Source: DASWJQ01 sp036397095
Lineage (GTDB): Bacteria > Chloroflexota > Anaerolineae > Anaerolineales > E44-bin32
DNA: 24,311 nt
Assembly: GCA_036397095.1 (NCBI GenBank)
Contig: DASWJQ010000107.1
Span: 1-24,311, forward strand
Reading direction: 5' to 3'
Numbering within the stretch: position 1 is the first letter of the stretch; each line of letters starts with the position of its first letter. A model generated the notes under the pieces. The model was not told where the DNA came from. It saw nothing but the letters and a program-made list of their open reading frames with translations, and searched no databases. A program made the position numbers and the translations under genes. Of this stretch, positions 7,112-13,735 are shown one piece after another.

Positions 7112-8742
7112 GGTTGATCCCGCAAGACAAAGTATGCCATAGGCAGCGAGCAAGTCAGGATCAAAACCAGGGCAGGTCCGGCGGCCTCGGCGAAGAAGGC
7201 CTCCGATACGGCCGACCAGATTTCGGTGGCCAGCGTGCGGAAGCCGAGCGGTCCGAGGAGCAGGGTGGCCTGCAGTTCTTTCATAGTTGTCAGGAAGACC
7301 AGGGCGGCACTGGCCAGCAGTCCCGGTCGCAATAGGGGCAAGGTCACGCGGCGGAAAACCGTCAAGGGTCGCTGGCCCAGACTGCGGCCGGATTCCTCGA
7401 GCTGGCGCGGGATCTGGATCAGCGACGGCCGCAGCGTGCCGGTGGCTTGTGGCAAGAAGAGGATGAGATAGGCCAGGATCAGCATCGGCAGGGTCTGATA
7501 GAGCCAAGGTGCGCCACGCAGGCCGAAGAAGACCAGCGCCAGCGCGACCACCACGCCGGGCAGGGCAAAGCCGATGTGGGATAGGCGGTCGAGCCAGCGG
7601 GAGCGATTGGACGGGTAGCGGGCGCTGAGCACGACGATGGGCAGCGCCGCGATCACGGTCACCGCCGCGGCCAAACCCGAGGCCAGCAGCGAGTTGCGTG
7701 TCGAAAGAAGTAGGGTTGTCAGGTCGGGCCCGGCCTCGAGCGCCCGCAGCAGCCAGTAGCCCAGGACGACAGTCGGCAAAACCAGGGCCACGCCGACGAG
7801 CAGGGCGCAGACAATGAGGGCCGGCCAGCGCCATGGTCCTAGACGGATCAACGCCGGCGGCCTGCCACCGGCCCCGGTCGAAGCGTAATGGTCGCCGCCG
7901 CGGCGCCCCCGCAGCTCGAGCGCCAGCAGGACGACGGTCAGCGCGACCAGAACAAGTGACAGGGCCGCCGCCGAGCTGCGGTCGAAGGCCGACTGATACT
8001 GAAGGTAAATGGCGCGGGTGAAGGTCGTGAAACGCAGCAGGGAGACCGCACCAAAATCGCGCAGGCTGTACAAGGCTACCAGCAGCCCTCCGGCCAACAT
8101 CGCAGGCATCAGTTGGGGGAGGGTGACGCGGCGCAGCACGCCCCAGCCGTTGTGGCCCAGACTACGAGCCGATTCCTCCAACGCCGGATCCATCCGGTGC
8201 AAGGCGGCGCGGACCGGCAGCAGCACATAGGGGTAGCTGAGGAGCGTCAGGGATAGGAAGGCCCCGGGGAAGCCATAGATTGACGGGAGGCGGGTCACGC
8301 CCACCAGCGGTTCTAGCAGCTCCTGGACCAAACCGCGCGGTCCCAGTGCGGCGGCCAGCAGGTAGGCGCCGACGTAGGATGGAACGGCCAATGGCAGGGC
8401 GCTAAGAATGGCCCAGAGCCGGCGGCCGGGCAGGTCGGTGCGGACGGTCAGCAGTGCCAGACCACCCCCAAGCAGCCAGCTGGCCAGCGTGACGGCCAGC
8501 GCCAGGCCGATGGAATTGCCCAGGATGAGCGCGGTTTGTGGCCGCAGAAGAAGCGCCCTGGTGCCGGTCCCGGCCTCACTGGCGCGGATAACAAGATAGA
8601 CGATTGGCAACACGACGGCACCGGTCACAAGCAGTGCCGGTAGCCATAAGACCAGCAGGCGTTGCCCCGAAAGCCGCGGCAGGCGCAAGCCGCGGGGGGC
8701 GGTCAGTCCCCCGGCAGCTTCCAGCGGTCCGATTTCAGCCAT
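7108..8742 (-). CDS. fbpB: Ferric iron ABC transporter permease (fused two-half FbpB type)
   Basis: This is the membrane channel of the importer. The 544-residue product has about twelve membrane segments in two homologous halves, as is usual for FbpB/SfuB permeases. Each half carries an EAA-type coupling loop: EESARSLGHNGWGVLRRVTL near residues 189-208 and EESGRSLGQRPLTVFRRVTL near residue 450. These loops dock on the ATPase. The start ATG lies two bases downstream of the fbpA stop, and the stop overlaps the fbpC start, so all three are probably made from one transcript. Confidence 0.93.
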   Translation of the reverse strand: MAEIGPLEAAGGLTAPRGLRLPRLSGQRLLVLWLPALLVTGAVVLPIVYLVIRASEAGTGTRALLLRPQTALILGNSIGLALAVTLASWLLGGGLALLTVRTDLPGRRLWAILSALPLAVPSYVGAYLLAAALGPRGLVQELLEPLVGVTRLPSIYGFPGAFLSLTLLSYPYVLLPVRAALHRMDPALEESARSLGHNGWGVLRRVTLPQLMPAMLAGGLLVALYSLRDFGAVSLLRFTTFTRAIYLQYQSAFDRSSAAALSLVLVALTVVLLALELRGRRGGDHYASTGAGGRPPALIRLGPWRWPALIVCALLVGVALVLPTVVLGYWLLRALEAGPDLTTLLLSTRNSLLASGLAAAVTVIAALPIVVLSARYPSNRSRWLDRLSHIGFALPGVVVALALVFFGLRGAPWLYQTLPMLILAYLILFLPQATGTLRPSLIQIPRQLEESGRSLGQRPLTVFRRVTLPLLRPGLLASAALVFLTTMKELQATLLLGPLGFRTLATEIWSAVSEAFFAEAAGPALVLILTCSLPMAYFVLRDQP

Positions 8743-8744
8743 AT

Positions 8745-9815
8745 CTAAGGCAACACACCGGTCTCACGCAGCAGGGTCACGGTGCCCTCCAGGTCGGCCA
8801 GTTCGGTTAGCGGCAAATCGATTGCATTGAGTTCGGCCAATGGCGTCAGATCGGCGGCCGGCTCGACGCCGGCGGCCAAGGGGTACTCATTGGTTTGCTC
8901 GGCAAAGTAGGTCTGGGCGTCGGCCGAGAGCAAATACTCGACCAAGGCAAAGGCGGCTTCCTTATTCGTCGACGACTCAAGCACCCCGATCCCGGCCACC
9001 ATCACCAGGGAGCCGGGGCCAGCGTCCGGCAGGAAGTAATTGCGAGCGGGAAAGCTATCGCCTTCTTCGGCCAGGAACCGGTACAGATAATAATGGTTGA
9101 CCAGGCCAACCTCGACCTCGCCGGCGCCGACGGCGGCCACAATTGGCGTGTTGCCGTCATAGCCAATTGGCTCATTGGCTTGCATGGCCTCGAGCCAGGC
9201 CCGGGTGACGTCTTCGCCCCAGACGGACCGCATGGCGGTCACCATCGTCTGGAACGAAGCGTTGGTCGGCGCCCAGCCGATGCGTCCGCGCCAGGCAGGG
9301 TCGGTGAAGCCTTCCAAGCTGGTTGGCAGGTCCGCTTCGGTCAGGGCGTTGGTGTTGTACACCACCACGCGCGCCCGTCCCGACAGGCCAACCCAGCGGC
9401 CGTTCGGATCGCGGAAACGTTGGTCAACTCGGTCCAGGATTTCCTGGGGCAGCGGGGTGAACAAGTGAGCGACCGCGCCCAACCCGCCGGGATCCTGGGC
9501 AAAGAACAGATCGGCAGGGCTGCGTTTGCCCTCCTCGAGCAGGGTCACGGCCAGCTCAGAGGTGCTGCCCCAACGCACGCCGGTCCCGATCCCGGTATCC
9601 TGCGTCAACCGCTGCAGGATAGGTCCTACGAGGCTCTCGCTGCGGCCTGAGTAGACCGTCAGCATTCCCCCGGGCAGATCTCCCACGCCAGGCTGCGGTT
9701 CGGCTTCCGGATCGGGTCCTGCGGCGGGTCCCGATTGCGGGCCACAGCCGGTCGTGATCAGGGTCAAGGTGATGACGAGTGCGACGAAAATTCGTCTGCG
9801 GCCGTACCTATCCAT
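8745..9815 (-). CDS. fbpA: Ferric iron-binding lipoprotein of ABC transporter
   Basis: This extracytoplasmic receptor captures Fe3+ for the FbpB/FbpC importer. From the ATG at 9815 the product has 356 residues. It begins with a basic and hydrophobic lipoprotein signal ending LITTGC (C24 is the likely lipidated residue), then a Pro/Glu-rich linker. The mature domain opens with LTVYSGRSESL, characteristic of FbpA-like proteins, and has a YYLY motif (Y242, Y243, Y245) matching the adjacent tyrosines that ligate ferric iron. The frame is open to 9914, but the signal peptide and a GGGAGG site at 9832-9827 (11-base spacer) support 9815. The GGGAGG site lies next to a 14-bp palindrome. Confidence 0.92.
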   Translation of the reverse strand: MDRYGRRRIFVALVITLTLITTGCGPQSGPAAGPDPEAEPQPGVGDLPGGMLTVYSGRSESLVGPILQRLTQDTGIGTGVRWGSTSELAVTLLEEGKRSPADLFFAQDPGGLGAVAHLFTPLPQEILDRVDQRFRDPNGRWVGLSGRARVVVYNTNALTEADLPTSLEGFTDPAWRGRIGWAPTNASFQTMVTAMRSVWGEDVTRAWLEAMQANEPIGYDGNTPIVAAVGAGEVEVGLVNHYYLYRFLAEEGDSFPARNYFLPDAGPGSLVMVAGIGVLESSTNKEAAFALVEYLLSADAQTYFAEQTNEYPLAAGVEPAADLTPLAELNAIDLPLTELADLEGTVTLLRETGVLP

Positions 9816-9830
9816 AAGCGTGCATGCCTC

Positions 9831-9844
9831 CCACGGGCCCGTGG
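9831..9844. repeat. Perfect 14-bp palindrome in the fbpA 5' untranslated region
   Basis: CCACGGGCCCGTGG is self-complementary and overlaps the upstream edge of the fbpA Shine-Dalgarno (9832-9827). It could be a protein binding site or a short hairpin (5-bp stem, GGCC loop) affecting ribosome access. No regulator can be named from the sequence. Confidence 0.5.
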
Positions 9845-9865
9845 TAATATTGAAGAACATTATTT

Positions 9866-9877
9866 GGTTAATTAACC
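9866..9877. promoter_or_regulatory. Candidate metalloregulator operator 1 (GGTTAATTAACC)
   Basis: This perfect 12-bp palindrome lies just downstream of the predicted fbpA -10, across the expected start site near 9873. Its half-site GGTTAA recurs in operator 2 in the opposite arrangement. DtxR/IdeR boxes are AT-rich palindromes with TTAGG/CCTAA-type arms, so this is a plausible but not exact match. Binding there would block fbp transcription. Confidence 0.55.
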
Positions 9878-9879
9878 GC

Positions 9880-9909
9880 ATTGTACATGCCCTCACAAGT
9901 TGTGGGCAA
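9880..9909 (-). promoter_or_regulatory. Putative fbpA promoter
   Basis: On the minus strand TTGCCC (9909-9904) is followed by 18 bp and TACAAT (9885-9880). Initiation near 9873 gives a 58-nt leader to the ATG at 9815. The operator-like palindrome sits on the start site. Confidence 0.5.
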
Positions 9910-9931
9910 GTCAAGCGAGTGAAAATGGGGC

Positions 9932-9945
9932 TTAACCTTGGTTAA
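9932..9945. promoter_or_regulatory. Candidate metalloregulator operator 2 (TTAACCTTGGTTAA)
   Basis: Inverted arms TTAACC and GGTTAA flank a central TT, 25 bp before the regulator's GTG. It uses the same half-site as operator 1, 67 bp away centre to centre, and suggests autoregulation of the DtxR-family gene. I could not place a confident promoter for that gene. Confidence 0.5.
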
Positions 9946-9969
9946 CACGCGTTCTGGCAGAGGCTGGGT

Positions 9970-10650
9970 GTGAGCGGCGCTTCCCCGGTGCCCGGCGTGT
10001 CCGCCGGGATGTACCACTACCTGGGGGAGCTCTACCGGTTAGGCGCCACCGATCGGATTGTTGCCCCGACCGACCTGGCCGAGGCGCTTGGCGTCTCGCC
10101 ACCGGCGGTGGCCCGCATGGTGGAGCGCATGCAGCAGGAGGGGCTGGTCGAGCGCGTTCCTTACAAGGGCGTCCAGCTCTTGAAGCAAGGAGAACGGGCG
10201 GCGCTGCGCTCGTTGCGTTTTCACCGGCTCTCGGAGGCCTTCCTGGTCAGCGTGATGGGCTACGGCTGGCACGAGGCCCACGACATGGCCGACGCATTGG
10301 CCGAAGCGGCCGACGAAGCCTTCATCGCCCGCATGGAGGCGGTTGCCGGTCATCCGACTCGCTGCCCGCACGGTGAGCCAATACCGACCGCCGAGGGGGT
10401 GATGCCGGTGGTATCCGACAGCTCACTGCTCGAGCTTGGCGAGGGCTTTCGCGGCCGGATCAGCCGCGTCAAGGTGCGTGAAGCAGGCCGCTTGATCTAC
10501 CTGGCCGACCTGGGATGCGTTCCCGGGACTGAGATTAGCATCGTCAGCCGGGCACCGTTCGATGGGCCGGTGCGGCTACGGGTAAGGGACCGGGAGCAGG
10601 TGATCGGTGCCGACCTGGCCGGCCAAATCCGCGCCGAGGCCATCGCTTGA
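9970..10650 (+). CDS. DtxR-family metal-dependent transcriptional regulator
   Basis: This is probably a metal-sensing repressor of the divergent iron importer. The 226-residue product has an N-terminal winged helix (about 12-75, with TDLAEALGVSPPAVARMVERM as recognition region). A dimerisation and metal-binding domain follows (about 80-140), then a FeoA/SH3-like C-terminal domain (about 152-223). By alignment to DtxR, the ancillary-site ligands are kept (H85, E89, H104) and M14 matches M10. The primary-site C102, E105 and H106 become D108, A111 and E112. The GTG start at 9970 has only a weak AGAGG upstream. Whether it senses Fe(II) or Mn(II) cannot be told from sequence; the fbp neighbours favour iron. 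Confidence 0.88.
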   Translation: MSGASPVPGVSAGMYHYLGELYRLGATDRIVAPTDLAEALGVSPPAVARMVERMQQEGLVERVPYKGVQLLKQGERAALRSLRFHRLSEAFLVSVMGYGWHEAHDMADALAEAADEAFIARMEAVAGHPTRCPHGEPIPTAEGVMPVVSDSSLLELGEGFRGRISRVKVREAGRLIYLADLGCVPGTEISIVSRAPFDGPVRLRVRDREQVIGADLAGQIRAEAIA

Positions 10651-10675
10651 CCGGCCCGCTGGCCGATGCTAGAAT
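10647..10675 (+). promoter_or_regulatory. Sigma70-type promoter of the leader RNA and glutamate synthase operon
   Basis: TTGACC (10647-10652), a 17-bp spacer and TAGAAT (10670-10675) make one of the best promoter matches in the window. The -35 overlaps the stop codon of the DtxR-family gene. Predicted initiation is near 10682, about 370 nt before the first glutamate synthase start codon. Confidence 0.65.
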
Positions 10676-10681
10676 GGCGCC

Positions 10682-11027
10682 CGACATGCGGGCGCGTGCT
10701 TGGCGCAAGTTGACAATTGAATATGTGGGAGTTCAGCGTATGGGTCTCGGCCTGGCCGAGACTACGAGGTGGAGGTTTCCCTGGGTGACCAGGGAATAAC
10801 TCCGGCCAGCCCGCAGCCGGGGGAAAATCGAGCAGATCAGCGGATGCCTCCGAAGCCTGCCACAGGCTTCCTTCTCCCTTCCGGATAGAGCGGCCGACAA
10901 AACCGGGTGGTGACGCCCGGGACAACCGGCCCTCGGTGGCTGACCAGCCCAGCGGCTGGCCGAACGCATAGGAAGGGCGTCCCCTCCCACCCAACGAGGA
11001 AGGCACGCCTGGCGTGCCTTATTTGTT
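10682..11027 (+). ncRNA. Candidate structured non-coding RNA or leader, unknown class
   Basis: This stretch has no supported gene but shows dense secondary structure. A long-range helix GTGGGAG/CTCCCAC (10725-10731 with 10984-10990) closes a 266-nt domain. Inside are perfect hairpins TCTCGGC/GCCGAGA (10745-10751/10755-10761), TTCCCTGG-GTGA-CCAGGGAA (10777-10796) and GAAGCCTG/CAGGCTTC (10852-10859/10863-10870). A seven-pair hairpin (one G-U) with a second GTGA loop lies at 10903-10920. A stacked arm follows: GCCC/GGGC (10929-10932/10975-10978), TCGG/CCGA (10933-10936/10960-10963) and CCAGCC/GGCTGG (10944-10949/10954-10959). A promoter precedes it and a terminator hairpin follows. I compared it by eye with RNase P, tmRNA, SRP and 6S RNA, T-box, cobalamin, SAM, FMN, TPP, lysine, glycine and glutamine motifs, without a match. 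Confidence 0.6.
11000..11027 (+). terminator. Rho-independent terminator or attenuator before the glutamate synthase operon
   Basis: AAGGCACGC (11000-11008) and GCGTGCCTT (11012-11020) form a perfect 9-bp stem with a CTG loop, followed by the T-rich ATTTGTT. It lies between the promoter and the first start codon of the operon, and I find no second promoter after it. It therefore either ends a free-standing RNA with partial read-through or acts as a regulated attenuator. Confidence 0.65.
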
Positions 11028-11049
11028 GCCCGACGCCCGGGAGGTAGAC

Positions 11050-12426
11050 TTGTCCGAATACAAACGCTACCGCATCGAAACCGAGCCGGCGCCGCACCTG
11101 GCCGATCACCCCAGCCGGTTCAAGGTGCGAATGAACCGGCTGCGCCTGGCCCAATTCCTGCTTAAAGAACTTGTGCACTTCGGCGGTGATCTCGAGGTCA
11201 TGCTCAGCCGGCCGTGCGTCTACGGGGTCTATTCGGGACCGGTCGGCGGGTTTCTGCCGCGTGACGAGCTGTGCGTCGGCTGTCTGCGTTGCACCGTCCA
11301 GTACCCCGACATGGTCGAAATCCTGCCGAACCCAGCGCGCCAAGCGCTGGGCGACTCGTTCGTGACCCCCGACCAGGTGGACACCATCCTGTATGAAGCC
11401 TCGACCGGCCGGGTGCCGGTACGGGGTGCCGGCTACCGTGGCGCCTACGGCGGTGACGGCTGGGACGGCATTTGGACCGACATGTCGGAGATTGTGCGGC
11501 CGACCCGTGACGGCATCCACGGGCGCGAGTTCATATCGACGTCGGTCGACTTGGGTCGACGTCCCATGTTGCTGGAGCTGGATGCCGCCGGTTGGCCGGT
11601 CGGTGAACTGCCCCGAGCAGTCAGCCTGCCGCTGCCTTTCCTGTTTGATACGCCACCGCGATCGGCCTTCGATCCGACCTATCTGCGCTCGCTGGCGCAG
11701 GCCGCCGCCGCTGTCGGCAGTCTGGTGATCTTGCCCCTACCTCAAATCTTGGACCTGCGACTGAGCGGAAGTCACATAGTCCCGCTGGTGACGACAAGTG
11801 ACATTGGGCTGCTTTCCGAAATGGATTGGCAGCCGGCCTTGGTCGAACTTGAAGATGAGGCGGCCAAGGATCAAGTGCGCCAGATGACCCCCGAGGCCCA
11901 GATCATCTTGCGCACTGGCGACTTGGAGCGGGCCATCGAGGCGGCCTCCGAGTTCGACGTGATCCACCTGGTGGCCGACTACCACGGACATCTCGACGGG
12001 TTGTTCGGCTTCGAGGCAATCCACCAAGTGCACCAGAGGTTGGTCGAGCTCGGTGTGCGCGAGAAGGTCAGCTTGCTCGGCAGCGGCGGCATCGCCGCCG
12101 CCGAGCACGTCCCCAAAGCCATCATTGCTGGGCTGGACGCGGTTGCGCTCGACACGGCGCCGCTGTTGGCGGTACAGGCGCAGTTCAACGGGGAATTGGT
12201 TGATCCCTTGACCGCCAGCATCGACCTACCGCGGCTCGAGCAGACATGGGCAACCCAACGGCTGGTCAACTTGTGTGCCTCCTGGCGTGATCAATTGCTG
12301 GAGATCATGGGCGCGATGGGGCTGCGCGAAGTGAGGCGCCTGCGCGGCGAGACCGGACGGGCGATGTTCCAGAATGAACTGGAGCGTGAGGCCTTCGCCG
12401 GCATTGAGGGCTATCCACATGGCTGA
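11050..12426 (+). CDS. Glutamate synthase FMN-barrel paralogue with Cys cluster, possibly non-catalytic
   Basis: This 458-residue protein belongs to the glutamate synthase central/FMN-domain family but is diverged. The segment IVRPTRDGIHGREFISTSVD (about residues 155-175) is typical of glutamate synthase-related proteins. A CVGCLRC cluster (C75, C78, C81, perhaps with C56) could hold an Fe-S centre. The C-terminal half keeps barrel-like strands, with SLLGSGGIAAAEHVPKAIIAGLDAVALD matching the phosphate-binding end of the FMN barrel. The TTG at 11050 is chosen because GGGAGGT lies at 11039-11045; the upstream in-frame GTG at 11014 falls inside the terminator hairpin. It overlaps the next gene by 8 bp. 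A structural or electron-transfer subunit is likelier than a full catalyst, but this is inference. Confidence 0.75.
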   Translation: MSEYKRYRIETEPAPHLADHPSRFKVRMNRLRLAQFLLKELVHFGGDLEVMLSRPCVYGVYSGPVGGFLPRDELCVGCLRCTVQYPDMVEILPNPARQALGDSFVTPDQVDTILYEASTGRVPVRGAGYRGAYGGDGWDGIWTDMSEIVRPTRDGIHGREFISTSVDLGRRPMLLELDAAGWPVGELPRAVSLPLPFLFDTPPRSAFDPTYLRSLAQAAAAVGSLVILPLPQILDLRLSGSHIVPLVTTSDIGLLSEMDWQPALVELEDEAAKDQVRQMTPEAQIILRTGDLERAIEAASEFDVIHLVADYHGHLDGLFGFEAIHQVHQRLVELGVREKVSLLGSGGIAAAEHVPKAIIAGLDAVALDTAPLLAVQAQFNGELVDPLTASIDLPRLEQTWATQRLVNLCASWRDQLLEIMGAMGLREVRRLRGETGRAMFQNELEREAFAGIEGYPHG

Positions 12427-13735
12427 CGAGCGGACCGCGCTCGAGCGCATCACGGAGAAGCACACCGAAGCGCTGCGGCGAGGATTCCACGCCTGGCTCG
12501 AACGGGCGGCGCCACCGCCGGCCCTGGGCGATCTGCGCTGGACCCCAGAACTGATCCTGTCGAACTGGCAGCAAGCGGAGACAGGTTTGGTTCCGTCCGG
12601 CGGATGGGAGTCCGAGGTTGGCGCCAGCGGCGGCGGCTTCGACCGCCTGCGGCTCAAGGAACTGGCGCCAGCCGAGCAGCTGAGCCCGGAAACCGAGATT
12701 GATCTGTCAATTGCCCTGAACCGGCGTGGCCAGGGGCGGCAGATCGAGATTCCGGTGCCTTGGTACGGCGCCGGCATGTCCTATGGCTCGATCAGCGAGC
12801 AGGTGATGCTGGCCCGGGCGATGGCGGCGGCCGAATGGGACACCTACACCTCAACGGGGGAGGGCGGTTACCCCGATTCACTGATCCCCTTTGCCGGCCA
12901 CGTCATCACGCAGATTGCGACCGGCATGTTCGGCGTGCACGAGGAAACGATTCAGCGGGCGCCGATCATCGAGTTCAAGTATGCCCAAGGCGCCAAGCCC
13001 GGGCTGGGCGGGCACTTACTGGGAGACAAGGCGACCACCGTGGTGGCCAAAATGCGCGGCTCGGTACCCTGGGTGAGTCTGTTCTCGCCGTTTCCCTTCC
13101 ACAGCGTGTATTCGGTCGAGGACCACCGCAAGCATGTCGATTGGGTGCGCACCATCAACCCGTCGGCCCTGATTTCGATCAAGGTGTCCACGCCGACCGA
13201 CGTCGATATGGTTGCCGTCGGCAGTTACTACGCCGGGGCCCACATCCTGCAAATCGATGGCTCCTACGGTGGAACCGGCGCCGCTCCCGAGATCGCCAAG
13301 AAGAACATCGCTATGCCGGTCGAATTTGCGATTCCCAGGGTCCACCGCTACTTGGAATTGGAAGGCATTCGCGACGAGATCGTGTTGATGGCCAGCGGTG
13401 GCATACGGACGGCGGCCGATATCGCCAAGGCGATCGCGCTGGGCGCCGACGGCTGCATTGTCGGTACCGCCGAGCTGGTGGCCATGGGCTGCACCCGCTG
13501 CTCGAACTGCGAGCGCGGCCGCGGTTGTCCATTTGGCTTGACGACAACCGACCCGGAACTCTCGCTGCTGATCGATCCCGCATGGGGAGCGGCCCGCTTA
13601 AGCGCGCTGTACCGATCGATGGCCGACCAGCTTCGGACCATGCTGCGCAGGCTGGGGCTATCGAGTGTGCGCCAGCTGCGCGGCCGTACCGACGCCTTGC
13701 GCTACGTGGTGGAAGACGCCGGAGGCGCGCCATGA
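12419..13735 (+). CDS. gltB: Glutamate synthase FMN/Fe-S catalytic domain protein (split type)
   Basis: This 438-residue protein corresponds to the FMN-binding synthase domain of glutamate synthase. That domain aminates 2-oxoglutarate with ammonia channelled from the glutaminase domain. Conserved features include YGAGMSYGSISEQVMLARA, STGEGGYPDSL and AKPGLGGHL (with LLGDKA in place of the usual L-P--K). Also present are LISIKVSTPTDV, IDGSYGGTGAAP and ASGGIRTAADIAKAIALGAD. The Cys cluster C358-x5-C364-x5-C370 resembles the 3Fe-4S site, with an extra C361. The ATG at 12419 has GAGGG eight bases upstream and overlaps the preceding stop. No GltD-type NAD(P)H subunit is nearby, so the electron donor may be ferredoxin. 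Confidence 0.88.
   Translation: MADERTALERITEKHTEALRRGFHAWLERAAPPPALGDLRWTPELILSNWQQAETGLVPSGGWESEVGASGGGFDRLRLKELAPAEQLSPETEIDLSIALNRRGQGRQIEIPVPWYGAGMSYGSISEQVMLARAMAAAEWDTYTSTGEGGYPDSLIPFAGHVITQIATGMFGVHEETIQRAPIIEFKYAQGAKPGLGGHLLGDKATTVVAKMRGSVPWVSLFSPFPFHSVYSVEDHRKHVDWVRTINPSALISIKVSTPTDVDMVAVGSYYAGAHILQIDGSYGGTGAAPEIAKKNIAMPVEFAIPRVHRYLELEGIRDEIVLMASGGIRTAADIAKAIALGADGCIVGTAELVAMGCTRCSNCERGRGCPFGLTTTDPELSLLIDPAWGAARLSALYRSMADQLRTMLRRLGLSSVRQLRGRTDALRYVVEDAGGAP

Noticed and set aside
7112..7834. Upstream extension of the fbpC frame
   Set aside because: This part lies antiparallel to nothing useful and shadows the permease coding sequence in another frame. The ATPase domain starts properly at 7111 with an ATGA overlap.
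9816..9914. N-terminal extension of FbpA from 9914
   Set aside because: It would cover the operator and promoter, and place 33 residues before a proper lipoprotein signal peptide.
10677..10695. GCGCCCG/CGGGCGC hairpin as terminator of the DtxR-family gene
   Set aside because: The stem is good but no T-tract follows, and it overlaps the predicted start region of the leader RNA.
10710..10744. TTGACA as -35 of a second leader promoter
   Set aside because: The only TATGGG-like -10 is 23 bp away and nothing suitable lies at 16-18 bp. The TTGACC/TAGAAT pair upstream is better.
10741..10920. Known RNA classes (RNase P, tmRNA, SRP RNA, cobalamin riboswitch, SAM riboswitch, T-box)
   Set aside because: Partial look-alikes occur, such as GAAGCCTGCC for the B12 box, GGTGGAGG for SAM-I and GGGTGGTGACG for a T-box. 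The invariant cores of each class are absent. This was judged by eye only.
11014..11049. GTG at 11014 as start of the first glutamate synthase gene
   Set aside because: It lies in the 3' arm of the terminator hairpin and has no suitable ribosome binding site, whereas the TTG at 11050 has GGGAGGT.
12760..13731. Long upstream extension of the glutaminase-domain frame
   Set aside because: It overlaps the FMN-domain gene in another frame. The ATG at 13732 has GGAGG and a start-stop overlap.
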